Assembly (NCBI GenBank): GCA_001599595.1
Contig: BCHH01000007.1
Coordinates: forward strand, 244,027-308,026
DNA from: Beverwykella pulmonaria
Taxonomy: Eukaryota > Ascomycota > Dothideomycetes > Pleosporales > Melanommataceae
Direction of reading: 5' to 3'
Length of the DNA: 64,000 nt
In this document: positions 10,783-21,842 of the stretch, piece by piece
Numbering within the stretch: position 1 is the stretch's first letter
Layout of the letters: every line of letters begins with the position of its first letter
Made by a program: the position numbers and the translations under genes
The notes under the pieces: model-generated
Database searches by the model: none
Told to the model about the DNA's origin: nothing
Seen by the model: only the letters and a program-made list of their open reading frames with translations

Positions 10783-13098
10783 CTATGCCTTGGCATTAGC
10801 ATTAGCCAACCTACCCACCTCGGCAACCGCCTCCTCGAAATCATCAAACGCCTTGATGGGCAACTTGGCCGCTTTTAGCACCCTCATCCCCTCCTCCTCG
10901 TTCGTGCCCCTCAGCCTCACCACTACCGGTTTGTCAACGCCCACTTCTTTAAACGCTAATATGATACCCTCGGCGATCATATCACACAACGTCAACCCTC
11001 CGAAGATGTTCACAAACACTACGGAGACACGCGGGTCGGACAGGATCAGCTTAAAAGATGTGGAGATGGTCTGGGACGTCGCTTTTCCGCCTGTATCAAG
11101 GAAATTGGCTGACGAAGTAGGTGGTTGGGCTGAGGAGAGACGCAGAGAGAGCACGTCATTGGTGTTCATGGCTAGCCCGGCGCCGTTGACGAGCGTGCCT
11201 ACTAGGTTCTTCGGCTCCTGTCCATTGTTCTTCGTGTTCTCGGGGGAGGCAAGAGGGATGAATACGATGCCGCTCTGCTCGGCCTCGAGTTCGGTCGCTG
11301 GGATACAAGATGTATCGCGGAGATTGTGGAGTTCCGATTGGCGTTTTGTCGATTTGAAGGCTGCGTCGTCGAAGAAAAGATACGGGTCGTAGACTGTGAG
11401 TCCGTCCTTGTGGTCTTGCAGGGCGAGAGCGACAGTCGCAGTGATAGCTTCCTTTTCGACATAGAGTTTCCACAAATTCTGGATCAGGGTTCCGACATCA
11501 GCCTTGGCTTTTGGCGGCAGGGCGTCAAGTTGCATGTACGCCACCGCAGAGGAAATGGTTTCGAAACTAGGGCCATGGCGGTAGTCGAAGGGGAAGCGGC
11601 GCACGCGGTGGGGGAGTTGGGTTGGGTTGGTTGTTGGAGCCGCGATTATACAGGGGGAGCGCGTGCTGCGGGATGCAGTTATGCCAACAAAGTGGGACGA
11701 GGAGGGGGCTGGGGAAGGGGTAGGCGATATGTTGACGTTGTAGGCGGAAAGGAGGGTGGTGGACTGGGTGGCAGTAAGGTGGAGGGAGCGCTTTGGCTGG
11801 GAGAATTGGGAGGTAGTGGGAGTTGCTTGAGGTCGAACGGGATGGCGTGAGGTATGGTATGAACGGCGTTGTTGGGCTTGAGCTGCGGATTTCTCCTATG
11901 AGGGCTGAGATGGATGTACTGGCCATAGTGGCAATTGGGAGACTTACGATCTTTTGTACGTTCCGCCCAGATGTAGCGAGGATTTCCTTCATCACTTGGC
12001 CGAATTTCGCCGGGTGATCCACCATAGTGACGCCAGCGCCCTCGAGAACTTTGTACTTGGACTCTGCAGTTCCTTCTCCCAGTCCGGTCCACGCGCCTGC
12101 GTGGCCCATGACTCGGCCTGGTGCTGCTTGGAAACCACCCACCACTGCAGCAATGGGTCTGGACATAGTCAGAACTCTACTTCAATCTCTTCTGAGTGTA
12201 AAATGACGTACTTTGGATTCTTTACCCTCTTCTTATAATCTGCTATCCAATCCGCAGCCTCCTCTTCAGATGTTCCTCCAAGCTCTCCAACAATGATAAT
12301 AGCTTCCGTATCATCATCATGCTCGAACACCTTCAAAGCGTCCACGAAATTGGTCCCTGCAATCACATCACCGCCCATTCCAATGCATAGGCTCTGTCCC
12401 AATCCAGCTCTTGTCAGAGATCCCACTGTTTCGTAAGACAAAGTGCCGGATTTCGCAACGATGCCGATGTGACCAGGTGAGAAAGTAGGGAGAGGTTGGA
12501 AGCCGATTCTACAGTGCCCAATGGCTGAAATAATGCCTGGTGCGTTAGCTCCAACTAAACGGGATTTCGATTGCGAGGCAAGCATGGAATGTATCTGGCC
12601 GTTGGTCAATGATCAGGTTATGAACGGTACAGGATAGGAGGTGCCCACTCTCATAATATCATGCAGAGGAATATGCTCCGCAACCGCCACAATCAGCGGC
12701 ACCTCTGCCTCTATCGCCTCCTCAATGGCGGCCGTGGCCTGATGCGCCGCAACATAGATGCCCGTGGCATCCGGCTTCAATTGCTCCATAGCCGCTCTCA
12801 CCGAGGGCAGAACAGGCAGCCCGAGATGCTCGCCGGAACCATTGGGCTTCACCCCGCCAACGATATTGGTTCCCCATGCTATCGACTCTTTTGCGTTTGC
12901 CGTGGCCTGCTTGCCTGTAAATCCTTGAAAGATGACGCGTGTATGTTTCCCGATTTTGAGATTTTGGATTGTATCGTCGTAGCCAGAACGTCTTGATGAG
13001 GAGGAAAAGGAGGCATATAAGGGTCGGAGATTGAGACTTGAGCGCTGACGACTGATGCGCAAGTTTCGGCCCAGACAGCGAGAATGATGTGGAAGCAT
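10783..13098 (-). CDS. succinyl-CoA ligase alpha / truncated beta fusion protein, mitochondrial
   Basis: Four exons: 13098-12649, 12594-12212, 12158-11948, 11895-10783, giving 718 aa. Residues 1-40 are Arg/Ser-rich with no acids, a mitochondrial presequence. Residues 40-348 are a full succinyl-CoA synthetase alpha subunit: CoA-binding VIFQGFTGKQATANAKESI, VGGVKPNGSGEHLGLPVLPS, NAPGIISAIG, and the phospho-histidine loop GHAGAWTGLGEG (His297). Residues 349-718 resemble the beta subunit, but its ATP-grasp part is much reduced: the lysine/glycine-rich loop and the EINPL motif are absent. The C-terminal CoA-ligase domain is well kept (GTLVNGAGLAMNTNDVL, VVFVNIFGG, VVVRLRGTNEEEG). A segment SYHTSRHPVRPQ at about 360 looks like a second presequence. 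Canonical separate subunits are expected elsewhere in the genome, so this may be a paralogue with another role. Confidence 0.88.
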
Positions 13099-13867
13099 GA
13101 TACTAAGGAGATCTTGAATCTAAGTCTATGAGCAGAAATGGAAAGAGATGAAAGAGCGCAGACGATGAGACGCAAGCCAAACGCTGGAGCGGATTTGATA
13201 GAACGCAACTGACGCCTTGAGCCTTTCGAGTATCTCGTCCCGTAATCCTTGAAGGTAGACGACGAGAGTCCCGGGTGGTTTTGTACCATAAGCGGGAATA
13301 TCGAGGGAATAACCGACCACAAGCAGCCGAATCAGCACCAGGCAAGTAACCGGATACCCCTCCGATTCCGCTATGGTCCCGACCTCGGGACATCTGCGTC
13401 TTCGAGTGAGCTAGCAGTACCTGACGCACTTCTGGCCAAACCGATCGGCGAAGGCCTGCGAAAACCTTGGAACGGGAAACATGCCGGGAGCCCACATATC
13501 ACATGTTCTAGAAGCCCGTCAGCCGTCAGTCGAGAATGAGCCAAGCGTCCATTTGTGGACCGCGGGAGGTGTCGCAATATGGACATCAACGGTGTGATGT
13601 CCAAGTTGCGCAAGCTTGGACCCTCCTTCCCCACATTCGTCTGGGGCGCCCATCCTCTCTCGAGCTCTTTCACACCAGCGTGCCACATATACGCAGCTGC
13701 CCCTTGCTTGCGTCGTAGACTCGATCCACTGTGGTGCGGTACCTTCGCTCTTTCTCTCGGCGCCCGCTGCCTTAAAGCACCGTTTTTCGCATTCTTCTCT
13801 TGTTGTTGCCTTTCTCATATCATAGCTACCCCGCAAAACCAACCCGCCGTGCGAACATACCTCCAAG
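13099..13867. other. divergent intergenic region
   Basis: 769 bp between the start codons of the CoA-ligase fusion (minus) and a small plus-strand gene. Both promoters must lie here. No TATA box or other clear motif is recognised. Confidence 0.45.
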
Positions 13868-14504
13868 ATGGCACACGTTACACCATCGGAAGCCGGTACA
13901 GCCCTCTAAGCACCCCTTACCCTCCTCCAATCTACATCTAACCAAATCCACAGAAGTAGCAAACACCCTCTCCCAGCTCAAACTCTCCACCAAAACGCCC
14001 CAAGCCAAGGCAAAGTCAAAGTCAAAGTCCGCACCGGTAGCCGACAGCTGGGATGAAGAAGCATCCTCAGGCAGCGACACCGAAACGGAGACCAACCTGT
14101 CTCGCATCCCGACCTCAAATTCAGACAAAAGCGACGCACTCTCCCCTATAAATACCACGTCATCATACGACACGCCCAATCCGCCGCCGCCAACGCCCGC
14201 CTCGCCGACACCGTTTGAGTTCCCTGACAATGTACCGTTTGGTCAGGCACGGACGTGGGAGGGAGGCCGAGGGAGTAGCGGGACGAATGCTCCGGCGAAG
14301 CGGCCTGAGAAGACGACCGCCGTCGCGGGCAGACTAATTGCGGCGGGCTTAGGGGTCAGGCCGCCGAAGAGGACGGATGAGGAGAAGGAGTATGATAAGG
14401 CGATGCGGGAGAAGGTGAGGAAGCAAAGGGATGAGGAGAGGAATCGGGAGAAGACGGAGAGGGAGGCCGCGGAGGCAAGGCGAAGAGCGGTCTGGGAGGA
14501 TTAA
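13868..14504 (+). CDS. small disordered protein of unknown function, 192 aa
   Basis: Two exons: 13868-13895 and 13954-14504, joined over a 58-nt intron (GGTACAG donor, CACAG acceptor, possible CTAAC branch). The predicted start is MAHVTPSEAEVANTLSQLKL. The rest is a Lys-rich patch (AKAKSKSKS), an acidic WDEEASSGSD patch, a proline-rich centre (NPPPPTPASPTPFEFPDN), and a charged C-terminal helix (EKEYDKAMREKVRKQRDE) likely to be a coiled coil. The short motif VANTLSQLKLS and the C-terminal helix look like the conserved parts. I do not recognise a characterised family. The exon-1 start is chosen because it joins in frame to the first conserved motif; a single-exon reading from 13800 gives a less natural N-terminus. 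Confidence 0.6.
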
Positions 14505-15296
14505 GGGGGGCGAACCATCCATGGTTGGGTAATCAGTGACACGACATCATTCTGGCTTTTTGTTGGTTGGTTGGTAAGATTCTTAGCACTGGTCGGTATG
14601 TTGGCGATCGAGGGTGTGGGCCGTATTTCCCGTCCGCTGCAGCTTTTGTCAAGAGACCCTCCGGTCATCTTTGAGGAGGTTAGTGAAACTTCTCTTTGTG
14701 TATATATGTTGAAATGACCAGCATAATGGAATTTTGAAATGTACGTCCGGTGGTGTTATCCCTGCCTATCAGCATGTGAGAACATAGTGCTTCTGCTACC
14801 GGCAAATGTGGTTTGCTTCAAAAGAGGCTGAATACGTCGTTGAAGACCGCCTGCGTTTCTCACGTGGATACAAGTAGGCCTTTTGGCCTCCTACTAAACC
14901 TGTGTAGGTTAACGACACCGCTCTGAAAAAGACGGCATGGGAGTTGACGCATGGCCGCGTGGCCGACAGAGACACATGAAGGCACATGGTGAAATATTTT
15001 CATAGTTCGCACTGTTGGCATATGGGGGCATAAACACATGAACGCATAAAGAAAACGCTTAAAGAAGCGACCATGTCAGCGCACCAGTACGCCGGAATCC
15101 CTGATCTCGAATGCCAGAAAGAAAAGTGGGAGGCCAGCCCATCCTCATCCAGTGCCCATCCAGTGCTCATCAAATCTTGGCGCGCATAGAGTGCCGTCTG
15201 CGAGGATTGAGAGGGCGCTAAGTGGTGGAGAAGGCCGCTTGATGGAGGAGGGAAACGACCAAGACCCAATTGTCGTGCCCGTGGAGCAGAGCCGTA
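14505..15296. other. intergenic region between convergent genes
   Basis: 792 bp between the stop of the small protein gene and the stop of SUMO. 3' ends only are expected. No supported frame or repeat. Confidence 0.5.
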
Positions 15297-15684
15297 CTAG
15301 CAGCCGCCGCCGATTTGTTCCTGGTGCACCTCGAGCGTGTCCCCGTCTTGCATGTCGAGCTGTGGAATAGAGTCAGTACTACGTCTGCGTTGAAAGGAAA
15401 AGGGACAGCTGATGGGGAGCTGAAAGCACGGCGGGCTGGAAGGCACGTACCGTCTCGGGGTTGTCAGTGGGCTGCACTCGTGTCCCGTCGAAGAGGAAGC
15501 GGACGCTCGCGATGTTCTTGCCTTGGCGGTCACAGAAGGCATCCATGAGTTTCTTCAGCTGGGTCGTCCTCTTTATCTTGAAAAAGACCTCGTTGTTGTT
15601 ATCTGTGACCTTGATATTGAGGTGCTCCGATTGACCTCCGTCCTCCGGCTTTTGCATGTGGTGCGGGCTGCCGTTGTCGGACAT
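15297..15684 (-). CDS. SMT3: SUMO, small ubiquitin-related modifier
   Basis: Ubiquitin-like modifier conjugated to lysines of nuclear and other proteins via Aos1-Uba2 and Ubc9. Two exons: 15684-15451 and 15359-15297 (intron 91 nt), giving a 98-aa precursor. The disordered N-terminus MSDNGSPHHMQKPEDGG is followed by the beta-grasp fold: HLNIKVTDNNNEVFFKIKRT, LKKLMDAFCDRQGK, VRFLFDGTRV, and LDMQDGDTLEVHQEQIGGGC. The C-terminus carries the diglycine followed by two residues (GC) that a Ulp-type protease would remove. Length and every fold element agree with the family. ATG choice: it is the first ATG giving the standard N-terminus; an upstream in-frame ATG would add a long basic leader. Confidence 0.95.
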
Positions 15685-17427
15685 GACGGTGTGGGTTTGT
15701 TGGGCGTGAGGGCGATGTGGCTGCCTGGCTGTTAGCGGTGGGGAGGTGGTGGGAGTGGTGTGAGACCAACAGAACGCGCGGGCAAACGTGAATTTATAGT
15801 GGTGTCGGAGGAAGCGTATCGCCGAGCGTGGATTGCAAACGCAGTGAGAGAAGTGTGGCGAAAATCCGGGTGCCGTGCAGACGCGTTGCGGCTCGTGTAT
15901 GCGCGGTGGCAAAAGCAGTCAGTGAAGTGAAGGAGAAGAGGAGGCGAAGTCTGCAGATGGTCGACGAGAGGTGAAGTGCGAAGCTAGCGGGGTTTGGTTT
16001 GGTTGGTCGACAGTCATAGAAAGACCAACCGAGCCGGGCCTCTCCTTCTCCATGCTACAGCGCGAGAGAATTGCCTTCACTACGTCTTGTACAATAATTC
16101 ATCTGCCATTATCGCCGCCCAGGGCCCTCACAGACCCTTTACCAAGCGGCAAAAGCAGATTTTGGGCACGATTCGCCTGTCCACGTGATAGATAAAATGG
16201 TGGGCGTCGGTCACAACCTCACCACAAATAAGCTGACGGTGTCCTGAAGGGATTGAAGGAAGACCTCAAGACCGATCCTCCATGTCACGCAAGGGCTTGC
16301 GCAATACAAAGTGTGTAGCAAGTTTGATTTGTGGACCCAGTGCTGATGGAGATGCGACAGACTGCCTGCAGAAATCCAACTATCAAGAAGAGATGTGCAG
16401 AAAAGAGGCAAGTACCTCGTCGACTATATGACGCCCACTACTACGAAATAAACCACGTGATAACTCGACTCAGGTCGACGCCCTCTACGAGTGCTGTAAT
16501 GCCTTCTACCAGGAAAGGGGAGAAGAGACAAGCACGGTGAGCTGCCCGAAAGCATCTCTCTTAAAGTATCTTACTGCTACCCTTAACTACGTCGAGCATC
16601 CACTGAACAAACACAGATTGAAGATGAAACAGAGAACTCAGGGACTTTGAACCGTACCCATGGATTCAAAGAGATACGCTGCGACACTTCGAGGCTCTCG
16701 ATTCCAAACAAACATGGGAAGGTAACATTGCGACGAGCAGGATGGTCGAGTAGTCTCAGCCTGAAGAGAAGAGGATCACATAGCCCTGTCGGCCCTAAGC
16801 CATTTACCAGGTATATGCCTCCTTTTGAGACAGCATAGAAGTCATGATAGCACACATAGCACAAGGAGACCTGAGAAGTTCCAGGACCCTGTGCACTAGC
16901 AATATCTCTTTTAAGTGAACGAATATGAGAATGCAAGTACGACGGACTCGACGCAACTCATCGTCTTGATGAGTCGCAAAGAAAGCCTTTAGTGAAATAG
17001 AAATGTCACACCCTCTTTTGGTTCTAAGCTCTCACACCCCACGAGGAAGTCCAGCCAGATTGTAGAAGGTATTTCGTTCTAAGACAGTCGTGAGCGCGCA
17101 AGAGGCCGCAAGGACCTGTACAAACATTGATTTGTAGTTTGAACCGAGACTCTAATGACTACCTATGACATTGAAGAAAAAGAACAGGAGCGGAGCGGCA
17201 GAAAATTCGCAGTTTTATTCCTCCGCCAAGCGACACGCGCTAGCGGCCAACGCACGGGCCACCTTCTCGCAGGGTCGTCGCGACGTTTTGCCGCGAGCAG
17301 GAAGCCGTCGACAAACAACACCTCGACCCAGCCTCGAGAATCCCACCAACGCCTCCTCTCCTAAGTCGCTAGAGGGGCGCTTTCTGCGATTGCGGCTTCA
17401 TTTTCGCCCTTCATCTCCTCTACAGAA
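15685..17427. other. divergent intergenic region (SUMO / nucleoporin)
   Basis: 1.74 kb between two start codons. The part near SUMO is rich in short G/C-rich and GTG/CAC stretches. I see no tRNA, repeat or supported gene. Both promoters lie here; no TATA element is evident near either start. Confidence 0.45.
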
Positions 17428-20400
17428 ATGTCTCTCGCTTCGCGGCGCTCGCAGTCTGCATCGGTTCAGGTATGTGGATTATCACAGGCTCCAACAACCC
17501 TCCGAATCTCAGTCGTTATAACACCATACGTATACTGATTTGACATACTGTAGATCAACGGCAGCCGGACCACTCCATCTGCAACCTCGCGCGCCGCGAT
17601 TGACGCTCCCTCAAAAGATGACCCGCTACAACCTCTCCGCGCAGTTGCCGACCGTGTTGGCAAGGAGGTGGAGCAATTTGCCGAACGAGTCGACCATTTC
17701 CACAGCCTAACAAACGTCCCGGATAGAAAAGTCTGGCACCAAGAAACCTTGCGCATGGTCGGCAAATTCAGGGATATCGCCGAATCTACGGTTAAGGAAC
17801 TGAAGCAGCAAAACGACGCTGAGAACAAGGGAGAGCTGAACAAGAGCGTGCGGCGACGGATACAAAGCATGGAGGACCTGCCCAATAAGAACACAGCGAA
17901 TGCCCTTGGAAGGTCTTTTCAGTCTATTGTACCTTCAATTGAACCAAGCTCAACACCGGCGTCATCAAGTGTTCAAGAACTGCGACAATGGGAGGCCGAA
18001 CTTGCGACATGGAATCTCCTGCGAATTACAATAGAACAGAATTATCCTGAACCGGGCACTAACGTTGTCCAAGAAAAACAAAAGCTTCTGGCTCAGGTCG
18101 GAGGAGCGCTGCGCTACTGCCCAAACAACGAAATCTGGAACCGGTTTCTTCTTGAGGATGATCAGGCAAAAGAGAAAGAGGTGATTCTACGATGGCTCAG
18201 GCAGACCGCTGAGAACAGCGAGAGTGCAATTGAATCGATCACCGAGCAGTTGGAGGCACAGTCTGGGAAAGACACAAACACCTGGACCAGCGGCTGGCTC
18301 GACACCAAATCAAAACTCAAGCAAGCGAAGCGTTTGCACTCCTCAGAGCAACCTTTGGATCCGTCTATCGGTCTCAAGACTAGCAACGGAGCTAAACGAC
18401 TGGTAACGCACCTTGATCCTGATGCGCCCACGAGACAGGACCGGGACTTGGAGAAGTCGGATGACTACTACGAGCGCGCGCTTTGGATGGTATGCTACGA
18501 AATGATGCGTCGCGGCGCACCATGGGAAGACATAGCAGAATGGTTCAAGGAAAGAAACGAGGCCTGGCGCGGCGTTAGTGTAGGCGCGGCGAATGAGTTC
18601 CATCCGGACGGTGGACCGAATGTGGCTGGACAGACTGTTGGATACTTGTTTCGCCGTACCTGCTTCTATGCCGCCAAAGGCGCTCGAAGTCCGTACGAAG
18701 GTGCTGTCTACGGTCTGCTTAGTGGACATCTGGAAACCGTGGAAACCGTTTGCCGTACCTGGGATGATCATCTCTATGCACGCTACAACGCGTTGCTTCT
18801 TTCCAGATTTGACGGATTCCTGCAAAAGGGTCCTGCGCCACGGGTCAACGAGAAATTGGCTCAGCAGTTCGTCTTCCAAGACGAAGTTGCGAGATACGGT
18901 GACTGGAAAACCTCTTCTCGCAACGTGGTAGAAATTTTGAAGCAGCAAAAAGCCACCGCGGCACAGGCGCGATCTCCCATGAAGCTCATTCAAGGTAGCC
19001 TCATCAGCCGGAATGTGGACGAGCTCATCTACAAGGCCGGGGTAGCCATCGCAATGCTATTCCAAGAGGATGACCGCCCTCGAAGTCTGATAGTAGACCC
19101 AGAAACCGACCCCCTCTTTCCCACGTCAAAGATGAAGGATCCTAGTGCCCAACGGACCATTACGGCAGAGACGTATTATCAACGTCTTGTGACCGACCCG
19201 AACGCCCTCCGCATCCTCGTCCACATATTCATCGCTCTCAAGCATATGCCACTTACAACCATGAAAGAATTCCATCAATGGGCTGCCATGGACAACGTTA
19301 TCGCCTTATACATAGAATTCTTGAAGATCTCTAAAGAGATTTCTTTGATTCCGTTGTATGCAGCTCGACTCGAAGGCCGTCGGACGACGCATTGTCTTGC
19401 ACGTGTCATTCCTGACATCAAGGACCCCGATGAGCAGAAAAATTTCGTCAGACTCATGGAACTATATCGCGTCGATGCCGTTGCAGTCATTACCAGGAAT
19501 TGTGAACTCGCCCTATCCGAAACAGGACTTCAAACATCGGATGCCAAGCATATAGCTAGATTCAAGATGTTGGAGCGGATAACTGAGAATGAGATCCTGT
19601 GGCCTGGCCAGCGAATCAAGAGTGACCTCCCCGGACTGGACATCGAGCCGAAGGAGGAGGCTTTGATTGAAAGCCTGCGTTGGTACCATCACATCGAGAA
19701 GGACTACAGTAACACATTTCGCAAACTCTCCGAGGCACTTGAATGTCTGCTGCGTATGTTTTCTCTGTTTGGTCTAAACACAGTCCATTACTAATATGCT
19801 ATGTGTAGTCAACGGTCGCATCGGTGCTGCAGAAAAGCTTGTTGCTGAGCTGAGTGTGGAATCTCTCGCCCCTAGCAGAACCCAAGCCAATTGCGGCTAC
19901 CCCTTCGACTTTACTCAGCCAGGCACAGAAGAGCAAGATGAAATCCAAGTCACTCAAGCTGGACGCAAGTCACACCCCGGCCGAGCGTCCCTCCGACTCT
20001 CTGAAATGCCCACCCCCATGGAGCATGAGGCGGTGGTTGAGGATATGCGAGTTTTCAGCTCTGTATATCAAGAATTACAACAGCTTGTCCGCCTGATCGC
20101 CCTCTTCCGCGAGTGGCGCGAGGAAGAAGACAATCTCATACAGTCAGTACCACTTGCCGCCTCCTACATCTTGCCCATGGAAGCTAATCACCACCCAGTC
20201 TTCGCAGCACTCAAACTACAGTGAAGATCAATACCAAGCGCATCAAAGAGATATTCGAGGCTATTCAAACAACCTTTGGACCGCTTCTCGAAACCCTTGT
20301 TGTTGTCGGTCCGCACAATCATAGCAGCCTATTGCAACTCCGAATGGCGTACCTTCCCGAAATGGTCATTGCCTACATCAGCGTTGCACAGACTGCCTCG

Positions 20401-20652
20401 TTCTTCATTCATCGCGACTCGGCCATCAAGGCTATGGATGTTGCGACCATGGTGGCGGACGAGGACAAGAAGTGGCTTCAGCAGCTGTTTCTCGAGACGG
20501 GGCGCATGACGGAGCTAGTCGACACGCTGGCGCTGGTGAGTCGCGCGATGCTTAAGCTGGGCGACCTGGGCGATGCAAAAAAGATCCCGACCAAAAAGCG
20601 AGGAAGCAGAGGCGAGACGTTGAGAATCTGGGATCTGAAGAACAGGAACTAA
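17428..20652 (+). CDS. NUP84: nucleoporin Nup84/Nup107
   Basis: Scaffold subunit of the Y-shaped (Nup84/Nup107-160) complex of the nuclear pore. Four exons: 17428-17469, 17554-19753, 19809-20142, 20199-20652, giving 1009 aa. The N-terminus MSLASRRSQSASVQ is disordered. The rest is alpha-solenoid. Family signatures are RALWMVCYEMMRRGAPWEDI, GYLFRRTCFYAAKGA, YEGAVYGLLSGHLETVETVC, TWDDHLYARYNALL, and the C-terminal half with LPLTTMKEF-like helices and MAYLPEMVIAYI. The C-terminal helix region mediates binding to Nup133 in characterised homologues. Acceptor 20198 was chosen because it keeps the frame through HLRSTQTTVKINTKRIKEIF. Length is close to other filamentous-fungal homologues. Confidence 0.93.
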
Positions 20653-21842
20653 GATGGAAAATGTTGAGTGAGAGTAAAAACCGATGTAGTCTGTGTATGA
20701 TTAGGATGAAATGATAGTGAGGCGGTCTAGGACTTTGGAATAGCTAAGTTTGGAGATGGATATATTGTATCCGGTGTTGCCCCTGGGATAATGGCATTCA
20801 CAGCGATGGTTTGGTCACGTTTTGCAGGACCGCTGTGTCTTAAGCTCTATAGTCTACCTAGCAAGCTCGCCTTGTATGGCTATGCAACAGTTTCACACAC
20901 TTTCTGCGCAGTTCACGATCGTGTACACTTAAATAAATGGACATTGAGCTAAAATAAAAATAAAAACACGTTCAAGGTGTTTTAAATAATCCAATGAAGG
21001 TTCAAATGCATGCCAAAGGTAGATCGAGCGAACATCAATCTACTCAAGCGCTTCTGGACAATCCAGTGGATACAGAAGTACTATACACACATGCAATGCT
21101 CGCGAGCTAATCCCATAAGCCCACCATTTTCCATATACAGCTTGAACGAATGCACCAAAGACGCAAGCAAAGGGAATATGAAAAGCATGCCGTCGTGTAC
21201 CTATGTATCAGCGAATCCAATGCGCCGACTAGAAGTTGACAATGTGTAGGCAGAACGACGACAAACGGGCAATAAGCAGAAGAGATGAAATAAGATGCGA
21301 TGTGAAAACAACCTTGGGGCCCGGATGCACTATCCGGGGTCCATCATATTTAACGCCGATGTGTGTTCTGTTTCAGTTTTGAAATGGAGACAAAATATGA
21401 AAGAAGGACCGTGAAGTCGTCGCAGATACTGTCATCATTTCTCTCCTTTGAATGAATGCTCGCTTCAACGCAACAACATAAAACTAAACCAAACCAAAAC
21501 AAAACAAAACAAAACAAAACGGGAGCAAACGAACGATAGAACCGTATAGACAAGAAGTCGTTCAAAAGAGGATCTGGACTACAACCAGAGAAAAACAAAG
21601 GTGCCATGCAAACAATGCTAAAGATGGCCTTAGATGCTCATGTTCCATGATAATGATCACCCTGGCATCAGCATGCGCAGCGGCCACAAAGGGGTTTACC
21701 AGCCCCGTAGGAAGGAAGAAAAAAAGAAGGTATGTGTTGCGGCAGTGCGTGAAGGGACAAAGGGAAGTGATGTACAAACCCAGACTTCTTGTTGGTGTTC
21801 TGTAGGGTGGGTGTGAAGGTAAAGATACAGAGGAGGCTTGAC
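20653..21842. other. intergenic region between convergent genes
   Basis: 1.19 kb with no supported gene. It contains an AAAAC microsatellite (21491-21520) and A/T-rich stretches. The 3' ends of Nup84 and of the minus-strand disordered protein gene are expected here. Confidence 0.5.
21491..21520. repeat. AAAAC microsatellite
   Basis: About five tandem AAAAC units preceded by related AAACC units. The repeat makes hydrophobic or Lys/Gln-rich open frames on both strands that are not genes. Confidence 0.85.
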
